A DNA stretch of 64,000 bases from Ectobius pallidus (GCA_964059195.1 CAXKWD010000006.1:173474825-173538824), one strand, 5' to 3'; positions 10,799 to 23,894 are shown, numbered from the stretch's first letter. Numbers and translations: made by a program. The notes: a model not told the origin generated them from the sequence alone.

Positions 10799-11180
10799 GG
10801 GGGGGCTAAGAGAGATGAAAATAGGGGCTGGAGAAAACTGCTTAACGACTGAATAACCTGTACTCTTCTTCGGATATATTAAGGGTATTTAAATCACGGA
10901 GGATGAAAAGGGAGAGGAAAGACATATCTCAAAAGTATTGACTGGGAGACCCGAAGGGAAAAGACCACTTGGAAGACCTAGACGTAGGTGGGAGGACAAT
11001 ATTAGGAAAGATTTAAGGGAGGTAGGATCTGCGAGGGATGGTTGGATGGAGTTAGCACAGAATAGGGTTGAATGGCGGGCTAATGTAAGCGTGGCAATGA
11101 ACCTCCGGGTTCCATAAAATAGATAATATTCCTTTAGCTTGCTGAGGAATTGTCTATTGCCACTGAGTAAGTAAGTAATA
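10799..11180 (+). mobile_element. 3' end of a non-LTR retrotransposon (tail family N)
   Basis: The plus strand encodes, with disruptions, the C-terminus typical of cockroach non-LTR elements: GRPEGKRPLGRPRRRWEDNI-like, then DLREVG, DGWMELAQNRVEW and a terminal AMNLRVP*. It is followed by a 3' UTR and a GTAAGTAAGTAA tail at about 11167-11178. Other copies are at 17583-17990 (plus), 44574-44665 and 52617-52700 (fragments), and 55141-56697 and 60562-61130 (minus). All are severely 5' truncated, as expected from incomplete target-primed reverse transcription. The clade (RTE or Jockey type) is not determined. Confidence 0.8.
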
Positions 11181-11744
11181 CCAAAGATCTTGCAGTTCAT
11201 ATTCCAATAGAATCAAATAAATCGCCTTAAGTTAGTAGAAAACTCGATTAGATAAAAATGACCGCCATATTTGTATAAAATGATGGTGGATCTCAAGAAA
11301 TGAAGGTCCTGCACCTGAAGAAGAACACGCGTGACCCTGAGACACCCTCATGACTCTGAATGAAGGTCTCCACAAGACGACCTCAGAATGTTTTCAGTGA
11401 AAGTGTATTTATTGACTACTATTTTATAACAGGTATATGTTTCACATAATTTGTTCCAGAAGGCCAAGATGAACCACTTTTATTGGGCGTCTTAGAATCT
11501 TCCCACGTTTCCTATGTGAACAAAGAAGATAAGATAATCTGATAGTACAACGTAACTACAGCTGGCATGTGTGGTGTTAGATGTAAAACACTGTTAATGA
11601 AAATAAGGGGGAAAGGGGTGAAATATTAGCGTAACATTTTCGGTTTTTTCGGATATTTTTTGTAATAAAAATACTACGTATCTTTTTCAGTGCCCTCTAA
11701 TTATGCAATATTTTGCCTTTTTTTTTTGGGGGGGGGGGGAGGTC
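11181..11744. other. No gene recognised
   Basis: Mixed-composition spacer with a G10 run near 11729. No protein motif or repeat link was found apart from the start of the Helitron-related sequence at about 11745. Confidence 0.4.
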
Positions 11745-12187
11745 ATAAGTTGGAAATAAGAGCATCGCGATTTTTCTTACATCGCATGCAATTATCGAAA
11801 GCTTCGATTTTTAAAGCTCACCCTGGTGAATTCATTTGTTTATATTGTCAAGGCACGCAGACATCTGAAATTTTCAACATAGATGGAAGAGGGATAATGA
11901 ATACAGGCCTAAATGGGGAAAGATTGATCGGTTAAATGGAACTCACTTTGCAGGGGTTTCCTGGACCAGGGAACTCGAATCTGAGGTCGTTTTTCCCAAG
12001 CGGCGCTTTCTAATCATGGTATAACTCCAAAGACGGATGTTTAGCTGTTTTGTTAATTATATTAATCGTTTAGTTTATGAATGATTCGCGTGTAGGCTAA
12101 GTGTTAATAAATATGTTTTAATTATTTTGCTCTTAATTTTTACTCTTCCAATTAATTATCGTGGGCAAAGCAACGGGCACCTGCTAG
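11745..12187 (+). mobile_element. Helitron family H1, 5' truncated
   Basis: Shares its body with other H1 copies (TCATAAGTTGGAAATAAGAG, also inverted near 62570; CTCGAATCTGAGGTCG, also near 9255). It ends in a degraded hairpin (GTGGGCAAAGCAACGGGC) followed by ACCTGCTAG (to 12187) and T. The 5' TC terminus is not found. The frame 11690-11935 lies across its boundary and is not supported. Confidence 0.7.
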
Positions 12188-12287
12188 TATAGCCTATATA
12201 AGGTCTTCTCTTCAACAGTTACGGGGGTAATGGGAAAAATTTTCAAAATATTTGGTGAATATTAGCATTATCGTTTTAATAATATTA

Positions 12288-13091
12288 CAGGGTGTTTCAA
12301 AATGAATATCGGAGTTTTAAGGCTTTGTAGAATTTAGTACATTTAACATACAATTATAAATAATACATCAAATGAAAGAGCAACTCAAACAGTTTTTCCT
12401 ACAAGTATTCAATGTGAACACCATTCATCACATGGCACACATGGAGTTGATAGGCGAGTTCTTCCCAAACCTTGATCAGTGTGTCCGGAGTAATTGTTGC
12501 AACTGCTTCAATCATGTGTCTTAAGTCGGGTGTCTTGTGGCGGCAAATACACTTGATCCTTTATGAATCTCCAAAGGTAAAAATCACATGGCGTCAGATC
12601 GGGTGAACGTGGAGGCCATGCGAAACAAGCTCTGTCATCTGGCTCCTTCCGGCCAATCCATCGGTCGGATACAACATTGTTTAACCATTCGCGTACTGAA
12701 TGATGCCAGAGAGGTGGTGCACCATCTTGCTGCCAAATACCACGTTCTCTGGTTCAGCTTCTTCCAATTGAGGAAAGAAGCCATAGTTGTAGCGCATCAA
12801 GATAAGAATTTCCAATTACACTTGCTTCAAGGAAAAAGAAGGGCTCATAAACTTTCCGCCGGGATATGGCACAAATAAAACATTCAATTTAGGGGAGTCT
12901 CGTTGCAACTGTACCATCTCGTGGGGATTTTCGGGTCCCCAGATGCGATTATGAGTACCAACAAAATTGTTTGAGTACCAACAAAACTGTTTGAGCTGCT
13001 CTTTCATTTGATGTATTATTTATAATTGTATGTTAAATGTACTAAATTCTACAAAGCCTTAAAACCCCGATATTCATTTTGAAACACCGTG
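12288..13091 (-). mobile_element. Tc1/mariner-type transposon with long TIRs, TA flanked
   Basis: The ends CAGGGTGTTTCAAAATGAAT (12288) and, inverted, CACGGTGTTTCAAAATGAAT (to 13091) extend to about 105 bp of inverted repeat on each side with few mismatches. TA dinucleotides flank both ends (12286-12287 and 13092-13093). Between the arms lies the 3' portion of a transposase gene on the minus strand. The right arm contains a local duplication of a GTTTGAGTACCAACAAAA motif. The element is non-autonomous. Confidence 0.88.
12398..12985 (-). pseudogene. IS630/mariner-type transposase, C-terminal part
   Basis: Read from about 12985 towards 12398 on the minus strand. First comes a NRIWGPENPHE block, then RDSPKLNV, then WQQDGAPP with the second catalytic aspartate. 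WIGRK and PPRSPDLTPCDFYLW, with the third acidic position, follow. The end is VWEELAYQLHVCHVMNGVHI and then EYL*, the stop being at 12398-12400. Frame changes occur between these blocks: near 12835, a stop near 12755, and again near 12516. The N-terminal DNA-binding region and first catalytic aspartate are absent because the sequence runs directly into the right inverted repeat. The plus-strand frame at 12588-12878 is antisense shadow. Confidence 0.85.
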
Positions 13092-13193
13092 TATTATTGT
13101 TAAACATACTGTACTATTTACCTTATTGTTTATGTTGGCAAAGTTTCAAAGCCCCCATACACTTTTAAGTCTCCCTAATTAAGTTACGCTACA

Positions 13194-13250
13194 CATTTAA
13201 CATTTAACATTTAACATTTAACATTTAACATTTAACATTTAACATTTAAT
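13194..13250. repeat. (AACATTT)n heptamer tandem repeat
   Basis: About eight perfect copies of the heptamer, immediately upstream of the T-rich start of the region before the palindromic element. Confidence 0.9.
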
Positions 13251-13377
13251 CTAAGCGATGACTTTTTTTTATATACCAAATAAGATAAGTGTGAAAATTT
13301 TAAAGTTATTAGGACAAGTATTTCAGAAAATTAGGAACACTTCGCCCGTCCCTGAAAACGTGTATTTATGCTTAAGG

Positions 13378-14318
13378 GGACATACAGCTTTCGGTGAAAT
13401 TCATAGATGAGAAATAGGTGAATTTTTTTTTCCATCACCAATGAATTGCTCTACAATCTTGCAATCTGACATTCTCTTTATTGACAACTTCTACAATTGC
13501 ATACTATTTTCAAAATTAACCAATCTATTACAGTTACGGGTAATTATCGTTACAAAATGGCAGCCACGTTTCATGCACTGAAAAGCCGTTTCCTTGATAA
13601 CTTCTACAAATATCAATATCTATGAGTGATTATTAAGTGCCAGTATGGTACTTTATGAGATTGTGTGGTGGACGAAAAAATGTCTGTCCGTCTGTCCGTC
13701 TGTCTGTCCGTGTGTCTGTACGCACCATAACTCAAATACGCTTTTTCGGATTTTCATGAAACTTGGAAAACACATTTATAATGTCCATGGGAAGAACCCT
13801 ATTGATATTGAACCAAATAGGTTCACCGGTACCGGAGTAATGTCCAATTTAGTGCCTATTTTATGGTAATATACGTATTCGAAAGAATTTATTTAAAAAA
13901 ATGAAAATCAGTTATCTTGACAACATAGCCTATTGTTTTACTGTGATCTTATAAGGCCTTGGAAATTAAAATACAGGTAGCTATGACAAAAAAACATATT
14001 AATTGACACGCGCTTATCCAACTAGACCGTTAAAATGACCCAGGTGGCCGAGATGGTAGACCTTTCTTCTTCCGTAAGCCCTGCTTAATGAATAAATCTG
14101 GAGCTTAACTTGGAAATCAATTTAAAAAAAAAAAAACATTCTGCATATCATAATTGCAGTCATAACTGATTAAACAAAAACATACTGGCACTTTGTTACA
14201 TCAGTTTACCTGATTTTATTGTTCTGTGTATTTGTTAATATCATATAAACAACACTATCTACAATAATTTTTTTTACATTATTAGTTTATTTAAATATAT
14301 ATTTTAACGAAAAAGAAA

Positions 14319-14363
<45 letters not shown>

Positions 14364-14710
14364 TTAATACTTATATTGCAGATATTTCAAGAATTGTAGA
14401 TGATGTTGTTCGTATGACGTTTGCAAATAGATAGAAAAAGTAATCACTCAAAAATATTGCCACGCGTGGAAATTATCAGGGAAACGGCATTTCAGTGCAT
14501 GAAAAGTGGCTGCCATTTTGTAACGATAATTACCCGTAACTGTAACAGTTTGATTAATTCTGAAAATAGTATGCAATTGTAGAAGTAGTCAATATAGAGC
14601 ATGCCAAATTGCACGATTGTAGAGCAATTCATTGCTGAAGGAAAAAAATAATTAAATTCACCTATTTCTCACCTGTGAATTTCACCGAAAGCTGTATGCC
14701 TGCCCTCAAA
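13378..14710. repeat. Palindromic repeat family E, interrupted by a family A insertion
   Basis: The left arm starts AGGGGACATACAGCTTTCGG (13376 onward) and continues past the family A insertion to about 14330. The right arm (about 14340-14710) is its reverse complement, ending CCGAAAGCTGTATG. The centre is a (TTA)n run (about 14318-14364). A single-arm copy is at 49660-50000 and fragments are at 17991-18289 and 38675-38734. No coding sequence is visible. Confidence 0.75.
13631..14220 (+). repeat. Dispersed repeat family A, copy 3 (one tandem unit)
   Basis: Same ends as copies 1 and 2 but only one of the roughly 150-bp internal units, so it is shorter. It carries the tRNA-like segment at about 14040. 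It sits inside family E: the flanking GAGTGATT and GTTCTGTGTATTTGT are contiguous in related E copies. Confidence 0.85.
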
Positions 14711-15244
14711 ACTGGGCAAGGAATTTCAGGTCGAACAAAATTCCCCTTATTGTGTCTAGAGAAAGAGTAGAGGAAGTAGAAATATTAAAAAATAAGTTGT
14801 TAAGAATTGCTCAAAGTTACAAAGACCTTGGATATCCAGGTTTGACGTCCAGTGAAGACACCGCCCGCATTTGTACAATGGAATGATTATCTTTTGCAGA
14901 TGCAGCATGCACATCGCGATACGCCTTGCTTGCCACATCGCCCCAGTGAAAGCTTGCTCAATACAAGCTCTTTTGTATTCCAATCCCAAGAGGACTGCAT
15001 TCCGTGCGCGTGTTTGTATTTGTTAGATTAATGTGTTTCCATTGTCTATCTACAAAATCAGCCACGCTTTTATCCTTCCTTGTTGCCGATGACCTCAACA
15101 TCTATAATAATAGAAGGAATGTTTCTGCGCATGTCCAGTGAAATCTACAGCATAAAGAGATTGTCCTAATGCACTTCGAAGCCGGATTTTTAATAATGGA
15201 TTATGGGCGATTTTTAGCGATGTACTGACCCGTAAATACGCGTA
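14711..15244. other. No gene recognised
   Basis: Apparently unique sequence. The minus-strand frame 14756-14989 shows no known domain. The larger minus-strand frame 15095-15547 is driven by the (CT)n and (TA)n runs and is rejected. Confidence 0.4.
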
Positions 15245-17270
<2,026 letters not shown>

Positions 17271-17582
17271 ATTAAAAATTACTGACTCCACTTAGAAAAG
17301 AAGTCAGATATGGAGAAGTGAGAGGATTCCGTGAGAAAGTGACCCCGGTCAGGGATTAATTCACGCCTGTACGTAATAATGAAGGAAGATGCGTACGCAA
17401 TGAGCAGTAACGCATTTCATCAATTGGCTTCTTCAAATTGTTAATGAGTAGCTAAACACCTGCACCCATGACGTCACTAGAAAGCGAAAACTTGTAATTG
17501 AGAAATACTGTATATATTATGTAATTAAAAGCTGTATCTGTGCAATTTATTATTATATAATTCATGGATTGGAGGCCATAAT
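17271..17582. other. No gene recognised
   Basis: Short spacer of mixed composition between the family A copy and a non-LTR tail. No repeat or motif was seen. Confidence 0.4.
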
Positions 17583-17990
17583 CTGACGGTGTTCGAAAAC
17601 AGGAGGCTTAGGAAAATATTCAGACCTAAGAGAGATGAAAACTGCATAACGACGAGCTTCATAACCTGTACTCTTCATCGGATATAGTAAGGGTAATTAA
17701 ATCACGGAGGATGAAATGGGGGAGGAAAGACATATCTAAAAAGTATTAACTGGGAGACCTGAAGGGAAGAGACCACCTGGAAGACCTAGACGTAGGTGGG
17801 AGGACAATGTTAGGATAGATTTAAGGGAAGTAGGATTTGCGAGGGATGGTTGGATGGAGTTAGCACAGAATAGGGTTGAATGGCGGGCTCAAGTAAGCGC
17901 GGCAATGAACCTTCGGGTTCCATAAAATAGATAATATTCCTTTAGCTTGCTGAGGAATTTTCTATTGCCACTAAGTAAGTTAAGTAAGTT
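17583..17990 (+). mobile_element. 3' end of a non-LTR retrotransposon (tail family N)
   Basis: Close to the copy at 10799-11180 but reaching further 5' (GTGTTCGAAAACAGGAGGCT). It encodes the disrupted GRPRRRWEDN..DW.ELAQNRVEW..AMNLRVP* C-terminus and ends in AAGTAAGTTAAGTAAGTT. Frame-disrupting changes are present (for example AGTATTAACTGG near 17742). Confidence 0.8.
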
Positions 17991-18289
17991 ATTTGTTAAT
18001 GTATTATCAGCAATAGCCTACTATCTGCAATCGTTGATTTAACATTAATAGTTTATTTAATAAACAATGTAAAAAATTAAAGCCTTCATGGATTTTTAAA
18101 AATATTTATACTTTACCTATTCCATACCTTGTAGATGATATTGCTGTTACACATAAAAAAATACAAATACCGGTATTTACAAAAATAGAATCAACCAAAA
18201 AATATTGAAATTTATAGAAATTATAACGGAAACGGCATTTAAGTGGCTGCCATTTTGTAAAGATAATTACCCGTAACTGTAATAGTTAT
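17991..18289 (-). repeat. Fragment of repeat family E
   Basis: The right part (GGAAACGGCATTTAAGTGGC ... AATTACCCGTAACTGTAA) matches the right arm of the palindrome at 14340-14710. It is cut off where family A copy 5 begins. Confidence 0.6.
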
Positions 18290-18800
18290 TCTTAAGTGCC
18301 AGAATGTGTTGGAGACGGAAAATGTATATCCTTCCGTCCGTGTGTCTGTACGCGCGATAACTCGAATACGCTTTATCGGATTTTCATGAATCTTGGTATA
18401 CGCATTTATAATGTCCACGGGAAGAAGCCTATTGACATTGAACCAAATCGGTTGACCGGTACCGGAGTAAAGCCCAATTTAGTGTATATTTTATGATAAT
18501 ATATTAGACAGAATACATCAAATGCAAAACAGTTCTCATGAGAACATATTGATTGTTCATATACGGCTTTGGAAGTTTCAATACAGTCAACTTTGACAAA
18601 TAACACTACCCATATATTCCTTTACATATGTTTATCAAACTAGACCTTTGCTCTTCCGTAAGCCCTGCTTAATGATTCGATCTGGAGCTTAACTTGGAAA
18701 TAGATTACAAAAATGACTTATTTTCTGCATAGGATTGCAATTATCACTGAGAAAAGCATTCTGGTACCTTGTTACATCAGTTTACCTGATTTTATTTCGT
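18290..18800 (+). repeat. Dispersed repeat family A, copy 5 (divergent, one unit)
   Basis: Runs from CTTAAGTGCCAGAATGTG to CAGTTTACCTGATTTTATTT and has one tandem unit. It is more diverged than copies 1-3 and lacks most of the tRNA-like segment. The overlapping frames on both strands (18296-18606) are not genes. Confidence 0.75.
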
Positions 18801-19359
18801 TGTTTAGCATCCTTTTCCTATGTAACCCTATTTCTAACATTGAAACACGGATACACTGCATTAACAATGCTACAGTGGTCAGTTGTTTACCATGTTACTA
18901 ACAACTACCTTTCTCCTAGCAACTGCTGACCGAAGCGAAAATAAGGTATTCTTGTATACAAGATATAAAAAAGATTAATTGGCAATTAAATTCTTGACCA
19001 TTAAGTTTATTTGTTATTATTTCTAGTTAAGGAGCTGATCCTCCAGTTGGGCTGGAAAGAGAAGGGGACCTCTCAGAGAAAGTTCGGAATATTTATGAGA
19101 TGTTCCCAAACATTATTCTCACATCCGAGGGAAGATTATTAATAAAGTCTACGATAGCAAACACCTGCAGCGTGAGTCACGTGACCTGTATCAGCACGCG
19201 GATTCTATTACTAAAATATGAATGCGAATTAGTATGCGAGAACGTACTTTATCATTGCTCTGGACATCCAACTAGAAAATTGGTCAAAACCATTAAACTA
19301 GGGATCTTTGGGCAAATATTACATCTTTTACTTGTCCACTTTCAATGTGGTTTCATAAT
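18801..19359. other. No gene recognised
   Basis: Unique-looking sequence. The 97-residue plus-strand frame at 19100-19393 shows no domain I recognise. It crosses into the following hAT element, which argues against its being a gene. Confidence 0.4.
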
Positions 19360-19737
19360 TAGACTTCGGATTTTAGGTAAAAACCTATTTTAATTCTTAA
19401 GTGATATATGGGCGAAAACTTGTATAGGCCTATGAATGTTTCATAAGTGACTATGCCTAAAACTGATACTTTTATAGGACCTAAAACAGCCTATTTTTAC
19501 GTTAGAGCCTAATATTGCCTTTTTGCTTGTTTTTCCTCTAAAGTTCAAAATAAGTTATTTTTTGTTATAAATTCTAGCATTTATTTTCAGTTCATACTAA
19601 ATTTTTAGCTCGGAATATGCAGTACATGACACATTTATAACATGGTTAAATAGTAAGGAATGTTTCATCTTCAGTAGAAAAATTCCTTGGAATTCCCAAG
19701 AAAATAAAGAGTTTTTCTCCCGACTCCCACATACAGT

Positions 19738-19800
<63 letters not shown>

Positions 19801-20134
19801 TTCTCTGAATCGCTGAGGGATACAAGGGGTTGAATATGCTAGTATGATATGCATAGCTTCTTCACTGTTATGGTAGTAATAGTAGTAATAGCCAATAGGT
19901 GTATATAATTCTGTGTACCATAGGCCAATATCTGTGTTTTTATCATGATTATTGATTAATGGTGGCTTCAATAAATATAATATTCTGCATTGCAATTGAG
20001 ATATTTCAGAAAATTGGCAAGTTAACGATTTTATAAGAGACTATTTTACAATTTTTAGAACCTATTTTCCAATTTTTAAAGCCTATTTTAGGTAACTAAA
20101 TCAGCATTTTAGCGACCTAAAAGTCTGAATTCTA
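19360..20134. mobile_element. hAT-like MITE with long poly(A) in the middle
   Basis: Left terminus TAGACTTCGGATTTTAGG (19360). The right terminus is a degraded inverse ending CTA at 20134. Flanks are TTCATAAT (19352-19359) and TTCATAAC (20135-20142), 7 of 8 matching. A close relative is at 57128-57856 in the opposite orientation, and elements with the similar terminus TAGACCTGGGATTTTA are at 45727 and 50244. A run of about 58 A (19741-19798) replaces a shorter A-rich stretch of the relative. Confidence 0.8.
19741..19798. repeat. Poly(A) run of about 58 bases
   Basis: An uninterrupted A run inside the hAT MITE. It is the cause of a poly-Phe segment in the antisense frame 19597-19995. It is not a retroposon tail, because the hAT sequence continues on both sides. 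Confidence 0.95.
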
Positions 20135-20291
20135 TTCATAACTAACTGCAGAGGGCTGAATCAGCTGAGACCTAACGTGACACTTGAATAATAATAATAA
20201 TAATAATAATGTTTTTGTGTATAGAAGACATATGGTGCAGGGGACTTTTAGATGGTGAGACAAGGATTTTTTTTTTTTTATTCTTTGCGTT

Positions 20292-20634
20292 TTGTGTTCT
20301 AGTTTGCCGAATGCAGATGGTGTCAAACTTCTTCACGACAATGCTCGCCCCCATGTTGCTGTAGATGTTCGTGAGAAAATCAACAAATTTGGTTGGGAGG
20401 TGCTCCAACATCCTCCATACAGTCCAGACCTGGAACCGTCGGACTTTCATTTGTTTGGTCCCATGAATAAATTCCTGGCCGGTAAACGCTTTGCGTCAGA
20501 TTCAGAAGTGAAAACAGGAGTCCTCAGATGGTTATACTTCAACCGAACGGACTTCTATGAACAGGATATTTTGAAACTGGTTGTCACGATGGCAGAAATG
20601 TGTTGAGAAATTTGGAGACTATATAGAAAAATAG
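20292..20634 (+). pseudogene. mariner transposase, C-terminal third, frameshifted
   Basis: Encodes HDNARPH (second catalytic aspartate, near 20335), PPYSPDLEPSDFHLFGP (third aspartate, near 20415-20460) and LAGKRFASDSEV, all typical of mariner (DD34D) transposases. An extra base near 20580 shifts the frame. In the corrected frame the end reads LSRWQKCVEKFGDYIEK* with the stop at 20632-20634, whereas the uncorrected frame stops early at 20604-20606. The N-terminal helix-turn-helix half and first aspartate are missing. A T-rich run and (AAT)n lie upstream. TGTGCGTTACTTTTCAATCG after 20706 may be the 3' inverted repeat. Confidence 0.85.
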
Positions 20635-20984
20635 ACAAAAAATGTCCCTTCATGTGTGCATTTGTTTGTAATTGTACCTATTAAACTTTTTGTGAAAAAA
20701 AAATATTGTGCGTTACTTTTCAATCGTATTTCAGTAGAGGCTTTGGTGCAATGACGGAAATATTTGCTGCAAAGAAAAAATACGCAGGTAGGTTATTTTA
20801 CCGGCAGCAAGATAGCATGAACAAACACTATCCTAGAAAAGGTGTTTTTGCGGGGAAACAGAATTCAGTCCTTAAATATACAGGACACAAAGGTTTGCTT
20901 CAAATTTGTAATAAAATAAGGGATCATAATTGGAAATAAAAAGTAAAATGCATGTAAAATTTACAGAATATAGTAATAGTATAT
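20635..20984. other. No gene recognised
   Basis: Contains the probable 3' end of the mariner remnant and then unique sequence. The 77-residue frame 20706-20939 has no known domain. Confidence 0.4.
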
Positions 20985-21560
20985 TGCGACACAAGTGCCG
21001 TAAGGCACGTTTACGGGTCGAGGAAACAGATTGAAAACCCGAGGCGCAGCCGAGGGTTTTTAAGTTTTCGAGACCCGTAAATGCCTTTTCGGCCCGTGTG
21101 TTGCATGCTGTTTTTTGCACGATGATTATTTATATCAATTTAATTATATTAATTGTGATATTACCTGAAAATATTATGTAAATACATTCTTGAAAATAGA
21201 TGTTTATTTCAGAAAGTGATTCGCATGTGTTTGTTGTTATGGGAACCGAATATTTGTCCTGGGGGCCGTGCCCATAATGGCTTGTATTATGAAGTATATC
21301 GTAATGAATTATGACGTAGCGCTTGGACCGTAAGTAATTTAACCTCATCGCAACCGGCCTTAGCAACAAGACTGTGTGGGAATGTCAACTTACGAGCCAT
21401 GTAAACAACGTTCGTAAGTACCACTTACTAGCTAAGGAGTGCAAAAAATAAATAAACTATGATCCTAATCGTTTTGTCATCTTTTTTCTCTGCAGTCCGC
21501 CACGGATTTATAATTTGCGTGAATGCATATTAGGGTTAAATCTTTCTCGTCAATTTATCC
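20985..21560 (+). repeat. Hairpin-rich repeat family F, copy 1
   Basis: Starts TATTGCGACACAAGTGCCGT. The first 120 bp fold into nested inverted repeats: GTGCCGTAAGGCAC; ACGGGTCGAG with CGAGACCCGT; AAACCCGAGGCGCAGCC with GAGGGTTT. It continues through GGAGTGCAAAAAATAAATAA (about 21435-21455) and then TTTTCTCTGCAGTCCGCCAC to about 21560. The frames on the minus strand (20872-21369) are repeat-derived. Confidence 0.8.
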
Positions 21561-21794
21561 TTTGCTCTAAAATGTCAAAAAAAAAATTACGGACCCCTAA
21601 TTTTACATACTACTTTTAAAAGGCCTATATTCTTAATATTTGGGGTATTAATTGAAGGTCATTATAACGAAATATGTGAACAAATTTTACTTCTTTACTT
21701 TCCACTTGCTTTATAATATGTTTTAATTATGTCTGCGGACCATCTGCACTATCTTCGCGGACCACCAGTGGTCCACGGACCATAGATTGAGAAA

Positions 21795-22280
21795 CGCTGG
21801 TATATTGCGATAAAAGTGCCGTAAGCGATGCATACCGATCGAGGAAAGAGTTTAAAAAAAACGAGGCATATACAGGCATAGGTATATACATTATTGAAGA
21901 TAGTTTTTATATTTCAGAAAGTGATTCGCATGTGTTGGTTGTTATGGGAACCGAATATTTGTCCTGTTAAAGTCTCCACAAACTGGGGGGGCCTTGGTTC
22001 CGGTCTTCCATAAAGGCTTGTATTCAGATGGTTTTACTTACGGCACTAGTGCTTTTTGTAATTTTTACCGCACGGAGATTTCTTTTGTTTTCATAGCGTG
22101 TGGGAATGTCAAGTTACGATCCACGGCAACAATATTCGTAAGTACCAGTAATTAGTTACGTCGTGCAAAAAATAAATAAACAATGATTTTAATCATTATG
22201 TTACCTGTTTTCTTTGCAGTCCGCCACGGATTTATAATTTGCGTGAGTGCATGTTAGGGTTAAATCTTTCTCGTCAATTT
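21795..22280 (+). repeat. Repeat family F, copy 2, direct duplicate with internal deletion
   Basis: Matches copy 1 from TATTGCGATAAAAGTGCCGT to TTCTTTGCAGTCCGCCACGG and TCGTCAATTT. Much of the hairpin block is lost and other segments are rearranged. The shared sequence beyond the F terminus (TAAATAAAC ... CGTCAATTT) shows that copies 1 and 2 arose as a tandem duplication of a locus rather than by two insertions. Confidence 0.7.
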
Positions 22281-22375
22281 CACACATGGATAATATAATT
22301 CTTTTTGGAAAGTGTGGATTTCCTCGAAATGCCTCTGACCGTTCTGTTAAAAATTTAAGTTTCAAAACTTGTTTT

Positions 22376-23287
22376 AAAATAAAATCAGGTAAACTGATGT
22401 AAAAAAGTGCCAGTATGTTTTTGTTTAATCAGTTATGACTGCAATTATGATATGCAGAATATGTTTTTTTTTTAATTGATTTCCAAGTTAAGCTCTAGAT
22501 TTATTCATTAAGCAGGGCTTACGGAAGAAGAAAGGTCTACCATCTCGGCCACCTGGGTCATTTTAACGGTCTAGTTGGAAAAGAGCATGTAAAACAATAG
22601 TGTTTTTTGTCATAGCTACCTGTATTTTAATTTCCAAGGCCTTATAAGATCACAGTAAAACAATAGGCTATGTTGTCAAGATAACTGATTTTCATTTTTT
22701 TTATAAATTCTTTCGAATACGTATATTACCATAAAATAGGCACTAAATTGAGCATTACTCCGAAACAGATCAACCTGTTTTATCCATTATGAATAGACGT
22801 CTTCCCATGGACATTGTAAATGTGTATACCAAGTTTCATAAAAATCCGGTAAAGCGTATTTGAGTTACCGCGTCTTTAAAATATACACTAAATTGGGTTT
22901 TACTCCGGTACCGGTCAACAGATTAGGTTCAAATTCAATAGGGCACTTCTCATGGACGTCATAAATGGGTATACCAAGTTTCATGGAAATCCGTTACAGC
23001 GTATTTGAGTGATGGCGCCTTTCTATGAGAAAGGCGCCATAATCTATTAAAATAGGCACTAAATTGGGCACTGCTCCAGTACCGGTGAACCGATTTGGTT
23101 CAATATCAATAGGGTTCTTCCCATCGACATTATGAATGTTTATACCAAGTTTCATGAAAATCCAAAAAAGCGTACTTGAGTTATGGTGCGTACAGACGCA
23201 CGGACAGACAGACAGACAGACAGACGGACAGACATTTTTTCGTCCCCCACACAATCTCATAAAGTACCATACTGGCACTTAATAAAC
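22376..23287 (-). repeat. Dispersed repeat family A, copy 6
   Basis: Full-length, minus orientation, from TTTATTAAGTGCCAGTATGG (at 23287) to CCTGATTTTATT (at 22378). It has three tandem units and the tRNA-like segment near 22555. The minus-strand frame 22994-23278 begins in the (GTCC/GTCT)n tract and is not a gene. Confidence 0.85.
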
Positions 23288-23446
23288 TCAGAGGATAACT
23301 TACTTGTATATCAACCACGATAGAGTATACAGGATAAGTTCGCAGAGTAAAGTTGAAGAGAAGAATTAAAATAAATGTTATTTTACTCAGAGTATTTAAC
23401 AGTAGTTATGTATACAGAAATTAAGGAACCCTGACTTCAATCTACT

Positions 23447-23830
23447 TCTTATACAAATCAACGCCCCTAAATAGCGTGCTCACTCGCTCGCCCACTTCGT
23501 GAAACATCGGGTATACTCGGCGATGTTCGCAGTCTAAACTTTCACGAAGAGTACAAAATTAGGAAACCCGTTTCTTCATTATATAAGGCCTAAGTGAAAT
23601 GAACAGAATGAACAAATATTCTAATTTTATTTTTACTTACAATTTTCATAGCTCTGAACCACAAACATTTTTAATAAACTGCCAGTGTAAATTTCTTAAA
23701 AATCCTGGAGTCAATTAATAATGGCGGGTGAAGCCACGGGCAGTATCGCGGACAATAAAAATCCAAACAAAATAACTCCTTCCCTTGAAAAATTACATAA
23801 TTTCTGAAAATTATACTGAATTTATCAAAT
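23447..23830 (+). repeat. Helitron-related repeat (family H1b)
   Basis: Inverted relative of 61310-61765. It shares GCGTGCTCACTCGCTCGCCC, the CGGGTATACTCGGCGATGTT segment, and a terminal hairpin (GGCGGGTGAAGCCACGGGC) near 23722. No CTAG end follows this hairpin, so it is probably an internal or decayed terminus. Confidence 0.6.
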
Positions 23831-23894
23831 AAAATTCACATCATATTCATCTGCCAACAAACAGTTGAGAAACAATACGTATTATGTGTTCACA

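Noticed and set aside
12588..12878. 96-codon plus-strand frame
   Set aside because: It is antisense to the readable transposase blocks on the minus strand.
21480..21500. 3' splice site (TTTTCTCTGCAG) upstream of TCCGCCACGG
   Set aside because: The motif recurs in two repeat families (about 10350, 22213, 27820, 44700) with no open frame after it, so it is repeat sequence rather than an exon border.
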